In this document: piece after piece, positions 24,907 to 32,964 of the stretch | Position numbering within the stretch: the stretch's first letter is position 1 | Layout of the letters: each line of letters starts with the position of its first letter | Source: an uncultured Bacteroidales bacterium | Lineage (GTDB): Bacteria > Bacteroidota > Bacteroidia > Bacteroidales > UBA932 | Direction: 5' to 3' | Length of the DNA: 32,964 nucleotides | Assembly (NCBI GenBank): GCA_945487035.1 | Contig: CALYTI010000025.1 | Coordinates: 1-32,964 of the forward strand | Notes under the pieces: model-generated | What the model was told of the DNA's origin: nothing | The model's database searches: none | Seen by the model: the letters and a program-made list of their open reading frames with translations, nothing else | Position numbers and translations under genes: made by a program

Positions 24907-24932
24907 CGTCCTAATTTGTAAACGCTAAAAAT

Positions 24933-26156
24933 ATGATTCCTGATATCCAAATAAAAGATTATAACTACCCGCTTCCGGATGAGCGTATTGCAAAATATCC
25001 CCTCCCGGAGCGCGATTCATCCAAGCTTCTTGTCTATAATGACGGAAATATTGAGGATTCTGTATTCAGGAATCTGCCTGGCTTCCTACCCGAGAATGCC
25101 ATTATGGTGTTCAATGATACAAAGGTCGTCCCTGCGCGTCTGCATTTCCGCCGTCAGTCCGGAGCACATATCGAAATATTCTGCCTGCAGCCTGTTCTTC
25201 CTGTCGAATACAACACGGCTTTTGCCTCTACCGAGTCCTGCCAGTGGCAGTGCGTGATAGGCAATTCCAAGAGATGGAAGGATGATTTGCTCAGCTATGA
25301 GATTCCGGAAGGCGCAGAAGGCTCACATATTGCCGAATTGCAGGCTATGGAGCTTACTGCCGCCCTGCTATGCCGTGAGGGGCAGACAGGTACCGTAGAA
25401 TTTCGCTGGAAAGGCGGTGCCGCATTCTCCCGAGTACTTGAATTGTGCGGTCAGGTGCCTATTCCTCCATATCTTAACCGTGAGACCGAGGCTATTGACC
25501 TGGAGCGCTATCAGACTCTTTACGCCCATATCAGGGGCTCTGTTGCGGCGCCGACGGCAGGCCTGCACTTTACGGACTGGGTGCTGCAGGCTATTGCAGA
25601 GAAAGGCATTGACATCGAGAATGTGTGCCTGCACGTGGGCGCCGGTACTTTCCTTCCGGTGAAGTCTGAGAGCGTTTCGGAGCATCCTATGCATCGCGAA
25701 CCCTTTGTCGTAAGTCTGGAGTTCCTGAAGGATTTGCTTTCGCAGGACAGGACTCTCATTGCTGTAGGTACTACTTCAGTAAGGACTCTTGAATCCCTTT
25801 ATTATGTGGGAGTAAGCTGCATTGAGAATGGCCATCCGAGCGATGTTGCACAGTGGGATCCGTATACACGCGAGTATCCGTACAGCACCAGGCAGGCGCT
25901 TCAGGCCATTGTGGACTGGCTGGAGGCAAATTCGCGCACCGAACTTAGCGTCGGCACCCGCATTATCATTGTGCCGGGCTTCAAGTTCCGCCTTGTGGAT
26001 ATGCTGGTTACCAATTTCCATCAGCCGGAAAGCACTCTGATTCTGCTTGTCAGCGCCTTTGTGGGCGGAGATTGGCGCAGCATTTATGACCACGCCCTCT
26101 CGCACGGCTACCGCTTCCTTTCCTACGGTGACAGTTCTCTTTTGCACAGACGATAG
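24933..26156 (+). CDS. queA: S-adenosylmethionine:tRNA ribosyltransferase-isomerase
   Basis: Encodes 407 residues. QueA transfers and rearranges the ribosyl part of SAM onto preQ1 in tRNA to give epoxyqueuosine. Motifs are IKDYNYPLPDERIAKYPL at the start, MVFNDTKVVPARLHF, then SVAAPTAGLHFTDWVL, VCLHVGAGTFLPVKSE, VGTTSVRTLESLYY and LVTNFHQPESTLILLVSAF. It is longer than the proteobacterial enzyme (about 350) because of an insert around residues 85-140, a feature of Bacteroidota forms. Upstream lies a long gene-free region; no preQ1 riboswitch was recognised there. The next gene follows 65 bases later with its own box. Confidence 0.97.
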   Translation: MIPDIQIKDYNYPLPDERIAKYPLPERDSSKLLVYNDGNIEDSVFRNLPGFLPENAIMVFNDTKVVPARLHFRRQSGAHIEIFCLQPVLPVEYNTAFASTESCQWQCVIGNSKRWKDDLLSYEIPEGAEGSHIAELQAMELTAALLCREGQTGTVEFRWKGGAAFSRVLELCGQVPIPPYLNRETEAIDLERYQTLYAHIRGSVAAPTAGLHFTDWVLQAIAEKGIDIENVCLHVGAGTFLPVKSESVSEHPMHREPFVVSLEFLKDLLSQDRTLIAVGTTSVRTLESLYYVGVSCIENGHPSDVAQWDPYTREYPYSTRQALQAIVDWLEANSRTELSVGTRIIIVPGFKFRLVDMLVTNFHQPESTLILLVSAFVGGDWRSIYDHALSHGYRFLSYGDSSLLHRR

Positions 26157-26175
26157 CAAGTTCCCGAAAATTGGT

Positions 26176-26183
26176 TATCTTTG
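26176..26183 (+). promoter_or_regulatory. Candidate -7 box for the DUF4954 gene
   Basis: TATCTTTG fits TAnnTTTG and lies 38 bases before the ATG at 26222. There is no clear TTTG at the standard upstream spacing. Confidence 0.5.
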
Positions 26184-26221
26184 CACCCGTAAATATTGGT
26201 CATCAAATAATATACGGAAAA

Positions 26222-28207
26222 ATGATAACCTACTCAGCACTTACGGCAAGCCAAATTGCCGCTCTGGAAGCACAGTCGTGCCGTTGCGATGATTGGTCCC
26301 AAGTGACCGTCGCAGAAGGGTTCAACCCCAAATATGTACGCAACGTAAACTTTTCTGGTCAAATCCGGCTCGGTTCTTTCAACAAAATCTTTACTCTCGC
26401 AGGCGGAATATGCAAGCACAGCGGCATCTACCACGCCACTCTTCACAATGTAGTGGTCGGAGATGACTGTATGATTGAGCATATACGCAACTACATCGCC
26501 AACTATGTCATCGGAGACGGCTCCTACATCGAGAATGTCACTGACCTCATCACCTATGGCGAAACATCTTTCGGAAACGGCACAAAGGTAAGCGTGCTCA
26601 ACGAAACCGGTGGCCGCGAGGTTGCAATCCACGACAATCTCTCTTCCCACGAGGCTTATATCACAGCACTTTACAGGCATTGTCCTGAACTGATTGCTCA
26701 AATCGGACGCTTGGTGGACAAGTATGTGGAGTCGGTAACATCCACCTTCGGAATCATAGGCCGAAATGTGGAAATTATGGACGCCATGCACATAGTGAAT
26801 GTGAAAATAGGTGACAACACCAAAATCAAAGGCAGTTCACGCCTTCGCAACGGTACCATAATCTCCTGCCCAGAGGCTCCTGTCAACATCGGAATGATTG
26901 TCATCGCCGACGATTTCATCGTAGAAAGCGGCTCATCCATCCAGGACGGTGTCACCCTCACCAAATGCTTTGTAGGCCAGGCCTGCACCCTCGGACACGG
27001 CTACAGCGCCTCCGACTCCCTTTTCTTCAGCAACTGCCAGGGTGAGAACGGTGAGGCCTGCGCCCTCTTTGCCGGACCATATACCGTAACCCACCATAAG
27101 TCAACCCTGCTGATAGCAGGTATGTTCTCCTTTATGAACGCGGGCTCAGGCTCGAACCAGAGCAACCATATGTACAAGCTCGGTCCTATACATCAGGGCA
27201 TATTCGAGCGCGGAGCCAAGACCACTTCGGATTCCTATGTACTGCTCCCGGCAAAAATCGGAGCCTTCTCCCTGGTAATGGGACGCCACGTCAACAACCC
27301 GGATACTACCAATCTGCCTTTTACCTATCTGATTGAACAGCAGGGAGTCACCTATCTTGTACCCGGTGTGAACCTCAAGTCTGTAGGCACCATACGAGAC
27401 GTCAAGAAATGGCCGTCGCGCGACAAGAGGACGGACCCCCACAGGCTGGACCATATCAACTTCAACCATCTCAGCCCCTTCACCGTGCAGAAGATGTTCG
27501 AAGGCATCAAGATACTTGAGAACCTCAGGCAAGCCTCAGGAAGCAAGGCTGACAACTACTATTACAAGAAGTCCATAATCCGCAATGCGGCCCTGCACAA
27601 GGGAATAAAGTACTATCAGACAGGCATTACCAAGTTCCTTGGCAATTCCTTCATTTCCAGGATTCAGGGGGCAGACCTGAGCAGCGATGAAGCTCTTCGC
27701 AAGGCACTTGTAAAGGATACTCAAACCGGACAGGGAGAATGGAGGGATATCTCGGGACTTATTTGTCCTGCTTCCGAAATCGAGAAACTCTGTGACGAAA
27801 TAGCCTCTGGCTGTATTGACGATGTGCGTGAGCTCGGAGAGCGTTTTGAACAGATGGCAGCCAATTATTACAGCTATGAATGGTCCTGGGCCTATGATGC
27901 AATCGAGGCATTCTGGGGCTATGACCTGAGCACCATTACCCGAGCTCAGGCAGTTGCTCTGGTGAAGCAATGGAAGGGCGCTGTGGTATCTCTTGACAAA
28001 CTGATCTATGACGATGCCGGCAAGGAGTTCGAACTCAGTTCAATGACCGGCTTCGGAGCGGACGGCGACAGAACACGCAGGGACGAGGACTTTGCCGCGG
28101 TGCGCGGAGGCGATTTCGAGCACAATCCTTTCGTGCTTGAAGTGCAGGAACACATACGACGCAAAAGCGAACTGGGTGACAGCATCGTTGCCCGTCTGGA
28201 AGCGTAG
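26222..28207 (+). CDS. DUF4954 family protein with left-handed beta-helix
   Basis: Encodes 661 residues, without signal peptide, so cytoplasmic. From about residue 40 to 370 hexapeptide-like turns run in series (GDDCMIEHIRNYIANYVIGD, IIGRNVEIMDAMHIVNVKIG, CFVGQACTLGHGYSASDSLF), the pattern of a left-handed parallel beta-helix as in acyl- and nucleotidyl-transferases. VTHHKSTLLIAGMFSFMNAG and GRHVNNPDTTNLPFTYLIEQ are conserved stretches of DUF4954. The C-terminal 230 residues are helical (SPFTVQKMFEGIKILENLRQ and following) and end in an acidic and basic tail. The activity is not known; a sugar-phosphate or acyl transfer role is possible but unproven. I start at ATG 26222; in-frame codons back to 26171 include the promoter box. 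Confidence 0.88.
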   Translation: MITYSALTASQIAALEAQSCRCDDWSQVTVAEGFNPKYVRNVNFSGQIRLGSFNKIFTLAGGICKHSGIYHATLHNVVVGDDCMIEHIRNYIANYVIGDGSYIENVTDLITYGETSFGNGTKVSVLNETGGREVAIHDNLSSHEAYITALYRHCPELIAQIGRLVDKYVESVTSTFGIIGRNVEIMDAMHIVNVKIGDNTKIKGSSRLRNGTIISCPEAPVNIGMIVIADDFIVESGSSIQDGVTLTKCFVGQACTLGHGYSASDSLFFSNCQGENGEACALFAGPYTVTHHKSTLLIAGMFSFMNAGSGSNQSNHMYKLGPIHQGIFERGAKTTSDSYVLLPAKIGAFSLVMGRHVNNPDTTNLPFTYLIEQQGVTYLVPGVNLKSVGTIRDVKKWPSRDKRTDPHRLDHINFNHLSPFTVQKMFEGIKILENLRQASGSKADNYYYKKSIIRNAALHKGIKYYQTGITKFLGNSFISRIQGADLSSDEALRKALVKDTQTGQGEWRDISGLICPASEIEKLCDEIASGCIDDVRELGERFEQMAANYYSYEWSWAYDAIEAFWGYDLSTITRAQAVALVKQWKGAVVSLDKLIYDDAGKEFELSSMTGFGADGDRTRRDEDFAAVRGGDFEHNPFVLEVQEHIRRKSELGDSIVARLEA

Positions 28208-28220
28208 AACTCCTGCTGCA

Positions 28221-28260
28221 AACAATAAAGGGTGGCTCCTGCGAGTCACCCTTTATTGTT
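28221..28260. terminator. Strong bidirectional intrinsic terminator
   Basis: A 14-base perfect stem (28221-28234 with 28247-28260) continues through a G-T pair and CTC/GAG to a CTGC loop. The stem ends in A/T-rich sequence (AACAATAAAG and CTTTATTGTT), giving a U-rich tail on either strand. It separates the convergent DUF4954 (plus) and DUF5723 (minus) genes and would end both transcripts. Confidence 0.9.
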
Positions 28261-28274
28261 GTCGTCCGCTTGGA

Positions 28275-29687
28275 TTAGCGTACCTTGTAGCGCTTTCCGA
28301 GCTGCATTGTGAGACCTACATTGATTCTGTAGTTGAATGCATCCACAGGATATGGAACACCGCCGAAGTAAGGAATATTGACTCCGTCGATAGCGTAAAC
28401 TCCGAGAGGTCCCTGGTAAGCGTCAGCTGCAACATAGAGATTCAGGAAGAGCAGAGAGAGGCTCAAAGCAGCTCCACAAACATCTCCGTGGCTGGTCTTT
28501 CCGGTATTGGCTGAAACGCTGAGCCAGCTGAAAGGAGTAACGGTAACACCTGCACGGCAGTCATACCAAGGAGCGAGAGCATCGTAGTGATAGGTTGCAA
28601 GACCTCCGACTGAGATGAAACTCAGGATAGGGAGTCTGAGGCGTGCACCTGCGTTGGCTGTGAACGGAAGCATAGCGAAACTCTTGTCAATACCTGAAAC
28701 CGGGCTGAAGTTGAATACGCTCAAAAGATCCTTCTGCATCTGGTTAAGTTCGGCATTGATGTCGGTGTCAGGGCCAACATCCTCAAGACCATTGAACTCG
28801 TAAGAGCCCTTTGCCTCAGCGAGTGAGTTGTACTTCCAGTACATGCAACCGAGGTCGGAGATGCCTGCGGTGATGGAGAGAAGCTTGAAAGGCTTCCATC
28901 TGATACCGAGGTCAACGGCTCCACCGTAGCCTGCAGGACGGAATGCTGCAGGGTCCTGGTTGAAGTTGACAGCCCAATTCCCATCAGGATCTGTTGCGAA
29001 TGAAGCGAGACTGCATGCTATTCTTCCGCTTGCATTGACATTTGCGGATGCCTCTGTCTCATTGATGGTAAGATTGGCTTTGCTCGCATTGATGTCTGCT
29101 GCTGCAAGACCGAGAAGGAACTTTGCACGGAAACCGAAGGTGAAGTTGCCCTTCTGGTTCTCATAAGCTCTTCCGAGTGCGATTTCGAGGTATGAATCCA
29201 AACTTGCACTCAAAGAAGACAAATCATAGCTTCCTCCATTTTCAGTGCCGCACTTGAGGAACTTGAAGGCATCCCCCGGAAGATATGCTGCGGTATTTGC
29301 CCTGAGGTTAATTTCAAAGGTGCTCATCTTGTGCTCCTTGCGGGCTCCGAATGAAATAAGGTTTACACCACCGTTGACAGCCAGATTGTTGGCATCCTTG
29401 ATGTTTGCGAGGAAGTCCTCGGCTGAGATGCTCTTGTTGAGACCGGTAACCAGTCCGTTTCCATCAGGGTTCTTGTAGAGGAAGTCGGAGAGGCCAAGAT
29501 CGCTCTTGCCGGTAAGGTCAATATTGCCGACACCAAGGCCGAAGAAGGCCTTTTCTGACATGATTGCAGGATTGAGCCTGTAACCATATACATAGTTGTC
29601 GAGGAAGTAGCCGCTTTGCGTCTGAGCAAAAGCGCTTGTGCAGAATGCTAAAGCAATTGCTGCTGTGAGAATAGTTATCTTTTTCAT
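28275..29687 (-). CDS. DUF5723-like outer-membrane beta-barrel protein
   Basis: Encodes 470 residues with a signal peptide (KKITILTAAIALAFCTSAFA, then QTQSGYFLDN). The mature N terminus GYFLDNYVYGYRLNPAIMSE and alternating strands such as NFTFGFRAKFLLGLAA and VDLGIRWKPFKLLSITAGIS, with a last strand INVGLTMQLGKRYKVR, match the DUF5723 type of Bacteroidota barrel related to PorV/FadL-like proteins. An Asn/Ala-rich loop lies near 208-225. It begins two bases after the stop of the large repeat protein, so they share an mRNA and probably act together at the outer membrane. Function is unknown. Confidence 0.8.
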   Translation of the reverse strand: MKKITILTAAIALAFCTSAFAQTQSGYFLDNYVYGYRLNPAIMSEKAFFGLGVGNIDLTGKSDLGLSDFLYKNPDGNGLVTGLNKSISAEDFLANIKDANNLAVNGGVNLISFGARKEHKMSTFEINLRANTAAYLPGDAFKFLKCGTENGGSYDLSSLSASLDSYLEIALGRAYENQKGNFTFGFRAKFLLGLAAADINASKANLTINETEASANVNASGRIACSLASFATDPDGNWAVNFNQDPAAFRPAGYGGAVDLGIRWKPFKLLSITAGISDLGCMYWKYNSLAEAKGSYEFNGLEDVGPDTDINAELNQMQKDLLSVFNFSPVSGIDKSFAMLPFTANAGARLRLPILSFISVGGLATYHYDALAPWYDCRAGVTVTPFSWLSVSANTGKTSHGDVCGAALSLSLLFLNLYVAADAYQGPLGVYAIDGVNIPYFGGVPYPVDAFNYRINVGLTMQLGKRYKVR

Positions 29688-29689
29688 AA

Positions 29690-32600
29690 TTACTTGAGAT
29701 TATCGAAATTGATGGTGACACCGTCAGGCACTACAACTGAAACATTCTTCAGCATAATGTAGTCGGATTCCTTGAGATTGTCTCCGTTTGAACTTACCTT
29801 CGCTGAGAATCTGATATGACTGATGCCGCTCAAATCTGCGCCTTCGGAAGCCTTGAGCATAAGTTCGAATTTGGATTCGGTCTTGGCTTTGAGAGCATCG
29901 GATTTAACAGGCTGTATTGCAATAGCAGAGTAGCTGTCGGAAGCTTCATCATAACGGAGAAGCTCAGCCTCGATGCTTGCCGAGAGAGGAAGCTGGTTGT
30001 CAACATCAGCCTTTATGCCCGCATTAGTGTAGGCGAGTACTTCCTCGAGAGTCTTGCCGGCATCTCCGAGAGCAAGTGTATCGGAATAGTTGTACACAAA
30101 CTGCTCTCCGAGCTGGACAGGTGCGCTGATGCCGTAATTGATATCGAGAGCATAATCCGCACCGGTTTCGATGTAGCATTCACGGTTCTTGTCAAGAGCC
30201 ATCTTCAAATCCACCTTGATTGTATCTGCCTCGCTGTTGAGTATAGGGTCAAGGTCAAGGCTGAAATTGTTTGCTGCGGTAAGTGTCTCTGAAGGGTCTG
30301 AACTGTATGGGAAGTCGAGAGTGAGATTATACAGTCCTTCGTTTACGGATGCTGATGCATTGACCGGCACAGCAAGGTTGGAAACGATGTCGGCTGAAAG
30401 AGTTACATCAGGAAGGTCGAATACTGTACCTGCCAGAGCATCCCCGAGATTCAACGCGAAAGCCATAGTGGTATCAAGCTGATAATCAACATTTGCTCTG
30501 ACGCTCTTTACTCCAATCTTGTTGTCGGAATCGGCAATCTTTGCGTTGATGGTACCGGTAATAGTGCCGGACAGGGTATTGAGGTCGATTGAAGGATTGA
30601 CAGCAAATACCTTTCCGCTGACCTCAATTGAATCGGTGAGGGCCTTGCCATCAGCCTTGAGCTGCTGGAAATCGATGGAAGAAAGGTCGAAGCCTTCAAT
30701 TGCTATCTGCTTTGAGAACTTGCCGTCCTTTCCGACTTCGCCCTTGAGTTCGATGGTAGAAGGATGGATGAATGCAGGAAGTTTTGCTACGACATCAACT
30801 TCAAACTTGCCGCTTCCGATATCAGGAAGGCCAGCAATGGCAAGGTCAAGGTCAGCCTTGACGTCGGTGAGTTCAACCTCGGAAACTTTAACAAGCATCT
30901 CAGGGATAGCCTCAGCTTCCATAATGCTGAATTTGAAACTCTGGTCCAGATTGCAGGCGAGCTCATCAATGGAAATGGACTTGGCCCGGAGTTCAGGAAT
31001 GGATGCCTGGAAAGCAATCTGTGCACCTGAAAGTTTGTCAACAGTTGCCTTGTTCACAGCACTTTCTGCGATTCCGACAGTTCCGTTAACGGAATACTTG
31101 GTGGATACCAGATACTTGCCGTCAACTTTTGCAGGGGTAACGACCAGTTTCTCGATAGGGAGAGAGTAGTTTGCGGTGGCAATGTCCCGAATCGTGATTG
31201 AATGGCTTGCCTGGTCATAATTGAGTGCAGCCGGAACGGAACCGAACTTGACAATGTCAGGGAGAACGACTTTGATACCGTCTCCGGCACTGATTGCAAG
31301 CCCTCCAAGGTCAGGGATGCTGAGAGAAATATTGAGAGCAGGATTGCCTTCAGGAATGATGGTGAATGTCCCGAAGTCACCGGCACCGTCCGGAAGCTCC
31401 ATCTTGATTTCAGTCTCGTCAATCTTAACTTCCTGGGAGACAGGATTGATGACCGCGTTGAAGTCTGCAAGTGCAAGATTTGCAACAACACCGGCCTCGA
31501 ACACAACATCTTCAGCATCAGTCTTCGGAAGAAGGGCAGTGTTGACTGTTCCGCTTACATTCACATCAGCAGAAACTGAAATCCTGTCGCTCCACTGAAT
31601 CTTTCCGCTAACTGGGGCAGGAAGATTTATCTTGCTGATTTTAACGGTCTTATGTATATCGCTTGCAAGGTTGGCACCGGTGATTGTCAGGGTATTGCCG
31701 CTGACTCCCTCTCCGCTGACCACAAGGGCAGCAGGGAACTGGACGGTGAGATTGCCAAGGCTTGCGCTGAGTCCTGTGATGGACGCAAGATTCTTTGCCT
31801 TGATGGTGAGGTCAAGCTGGGAAGCGTCGGTAAAAGTGATGTCGGATACGGATTTAACCTGCTCAGGAAGGGTAATTGCAGGCATATCAATAGGAATCTC
31901 TTGTGAAATGCTTGAACCTATAGGGTCGATTTCGCAGGTAACGGAAGCAATTCCGAAGTTCTGGAATTCGATGTTGACATCGAGACCGAGGTCGCCTGCA
32001 ATGGCTTGGGCCTGTGCGCAGGTAGCGGAGGCTCCCGAGAGGGATGCGTTTCCTGAGATGGTTATCGACTTGTCAGAAAACAACTTGGAGACATTGACTC
32101 CGGTGATGTTGTACTCTTTGCGTGCAGCATAGCTGCCGGCCTTGTCTAGAGTGAGTGAAGAAAGGTCCAGTGCGCCCGTAACGCCTTCTATTACAAGTAC
32201 ATCGCTCAAATCAACGCTGATTGCAGGGGTAATTGTTCCTTCGGTAAGGATGCAATTGCTGACCGCAAGGGAAACCACCATCTTGGCACCTGACTTGACC
32301 TTGACATCGCTGACCGAACGTATTGTTGAAGGGAGGGTTACGGCCGGAATGGTCTGAGCGTCGAGAACTACAGGAATATTGGTATCAGGAAGAGAAACGG
32401 TGGACTGACCGAGAGCGGCAGCAGCTGCAGCAGCAGTCTGGATGTTGCTCTTTGACATAATTGCCTGATTTCTGGAAACCGGCTCAACATTATAATCAAG
32501 GGAGTAGTCGCCTGATGCGAGTCCCAAAGGCTTGCTCACGGTTTCGGTTACAGGATCAATGCTGATGTCAAGAGCTGACGAGAAATCGTCCAGAGTCAGC

Positions 32601-32964
32601 TGCTGGCCGAAATCCTGCGCTTCAATCTTCATTGAGGAAGCGTCCAGGTTGCCCAAATCATAAGAAAACTCCTGGTTGAAATCAACCGCGTCAATCTTGA
32701 CGATTTCAGAGAGATTCAGGGATTCAATCAGCGAATCCAAAGAGTATGTACCATCAATGGAAATGAAATAATTTCCCTCGGCATCAGTTTTCAGATAACC
32801 GCCGAACTGGGTGGTATCAAGACCTGATTGTTTGATAATGGAGTCAACTCTCATTTTGGAAGTGCTTTGGGCAAGAGGAAACGCAATTCCGTTCTCGAAG
32901 AGCGTCACCGTCTTGTCAACAGCCAAAATGTTTTCGGCATTGTACAGTTCATCGAACGTACATC
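29690..32964 (-). CDS. Very large repetitive secreted/surface protein (N terminus beyond window)
   Basis: The minus-strand frame is open from the window edge (first visible residues CTFDELYNAENILAVDKTVT) to TAA at 29690, giving at least 1090 residues; the true start lies outside. It is almost entirely beta-strand-like, rich in Ser, Asp, Val and Leu, with very few Arg. Related units recur: VTLPSTIRSVSDVKVKSGAK (about 32280-32345) and ITLPEQVKSVSDITFTDASQ (about 31815-31880) are spaced near 156 residues, and a weaker copy has VVLPDIVKFGSVP. A late segment has many DLD/NLxLDL strands. The end is VVVPDGVTINFDNLK. I recognise no enzyme motif. I infer a chain of Ig-like or lipid-transport-like beta domains exported to the surface, with the DUF5723 barrel as likely partner. 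Confidence 0.7.
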   Translation of the reverse strand, partial: CTFDELYNAENILAVDKTVTLFENGIAFPLAQSTSKMRVDSIIKQSGLDTTQFGGYLKTDAEGNYFISIDGTYSLDSLIESLNLSEIVKIDAVDFNQEFSYDLGNLDASSMKIEAQDFGQQLTLDDFSSALDISIDPVTETVSKPLGLASGDYSLDYNVEPVSRNQAIMSKSNIQTAAAAAAALGQSTVSLPDTNIPVVLDAQTIPAVTLPSTIRSVSDVKVKSGAKMVVSLAVSNCILTEGTITPAISVDLSDVLVIEGVTGALDLSSLTLDKAGSYAARKEYNITGVNVSKLFSDKSITISGNASLSGASATCAQAQAIAGDLGLDVNIEFQNFGIASVTCEIDPIGSSISQEIPIDMPAITLPEQVKSVSDITFTDASQLDLTIKAKNLASITGLSASLGNLTVQFPAALVVSGEGVSGNTLTITGANLASDIHKTVKISKINLPAPVSGKIQWSDRISVSADVNVSGTVNTALLPKTDAEDVVFEAGVVANLALADFNAVINPVSQEVKIDETEIKMELPDGAGDFGTFTIIPEGNPALNISLSIPDLGGLAISAGDGIKVVLPDIVKFGSVPAALNYDQASHSITIRDIATANYSLPIEKLVVTPAKVDGKYLVSTKYSVNGTVGIAESAVNKATVDKLSGAQIAFQASIPELRAKSISIDELACNLDQSFKFSIMEAEAIPEMLVKVSEVELTDVKADLDLAIAGLPDIGSGKFEVDVVAKLPAFIHPSTIELKGEVGKDGKFSKQIAIEGFDLSSIDFQQLKADGKALTDSIEVSGKVFAVNPSIDLNTLSGTITGTINAKIADSDNKIGVKSVRANVDYQLDTTMAFALNLGDALAGTVFDLPDVTLSADIVSNLAVPVNASASVNEGLYNLTLDFPYSSDPSETLTAANNFSLDLDPILNSEADTIKVDLKMALDKNRECYIETGADYALDINYGISAPVQLGEQFVYNYSDTLALGDAGKTLEEVLAYTNAGIKADVDNQLPLSASIEAELLRYDEASDSYSAIAIQPVKSDALKAKTESKFELMLKASEGADLSGISHIRFSAKVSSNGDNLKESDYIMLKNVSVVVPDGVTINFDNLK

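Noticed and set aside
24717..24932. Possible preQ1 riboswitch upstream of queA
   Set aside because: I looked for a short H-type pseudoknot with an A-rich tail before the ATG and found none; the region has only AT-rich palindromes and GTGAA repeats.
1..32964. CRISPR array, toxin-antitoxin pair or defence island
   Set aside because: No regularly spaced repeats and no nuclease, methylase or toxin motifs were found; the only mobile-element traces are the integrase fragment and the palindrome in the rluA-type gene.

Overview
This window looks like a chromosomal contig from a member of the Bacteroidota, most likely order Bacteroidales. The evidence is the repeated TAnnTTTG promoter boxes (twice with TTTG exactly 19 bases upstream), SusC-era style TonB receptor and SxxC lipoproteins, DUF3467, DUF4954 and DUF5723 family proteins, a Bacteroidales-type RluA enzyme with a long N-terminal domain, and the absence of clear Shine-Dalgarno sites. 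I cannot name the genus from sequence alone.

Layout. Positions 1-430 are a broken accessory segment: the end of one gene, the first dozen codons of a response regulator, then an abrupt join to the N-terminal part of a tyrosine integrase on the other strand. This lies beside a tRNA-Ala(GGC) gene, a usual target for integrating elements. From 674 to 10610 a plus-strand block carries glutaminase, a 979-residue exported protein with four NPCBM-like (galactose-binding-like) repeats, a small lipoprotein and a complete RND efflux pump (adaptor, permease, outer membrane channel), with gaps of 50 bases or less. A TrkH-type potassium transporter follows tail to tail on the minus strand.

12129-15066 is a probable copper or related metal locus: a Cys/His-rich HYC_CC_PP-like protein, a TonB-dependent receptor with a paired-Cys plug, and an exported HMA-domain protein. 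Next comes a gene-free stretch (15067-15321) with one of the best promoters in the window, a folded about 110-base transcript candidate and an intrinsic terminator, that is, a candidate small RNA, followed by a META-domain lipoprotein.

15713-24069 is mostly housekeeping: on the minus strand an overlapping DUF3467-Maf-RluA operon; on the plus strand valS, tatA, an ABC-F ATPase and cinA. The rluA gene contains a 113-base near-perfect palindromic insert that is read through in frame. An XRE-type repressor (24052-24438, minus) is followed by a 494-base gene-free region rich in GTGAA half-sites, then queA and a DUF4954 left-handed beta-helix protein, closed by a strong bidirectional terminator. 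The right end holds, on the minus strand, a DUF5723 outer-membrane barrel directly behind a very large repetitive secreted or surface protein that runs off the window.

I found no CRISPR array, intact transposon, rRNA or recognised defence system. The most distinctive items are the in-frame palindromic insert in rluA, the candidate small RNA at 15148-15260, the GTGAA-rich regulator region, the NPCBM-repeat/RND gene block and the giant repeat protein paired with a DUF5723 barrel.
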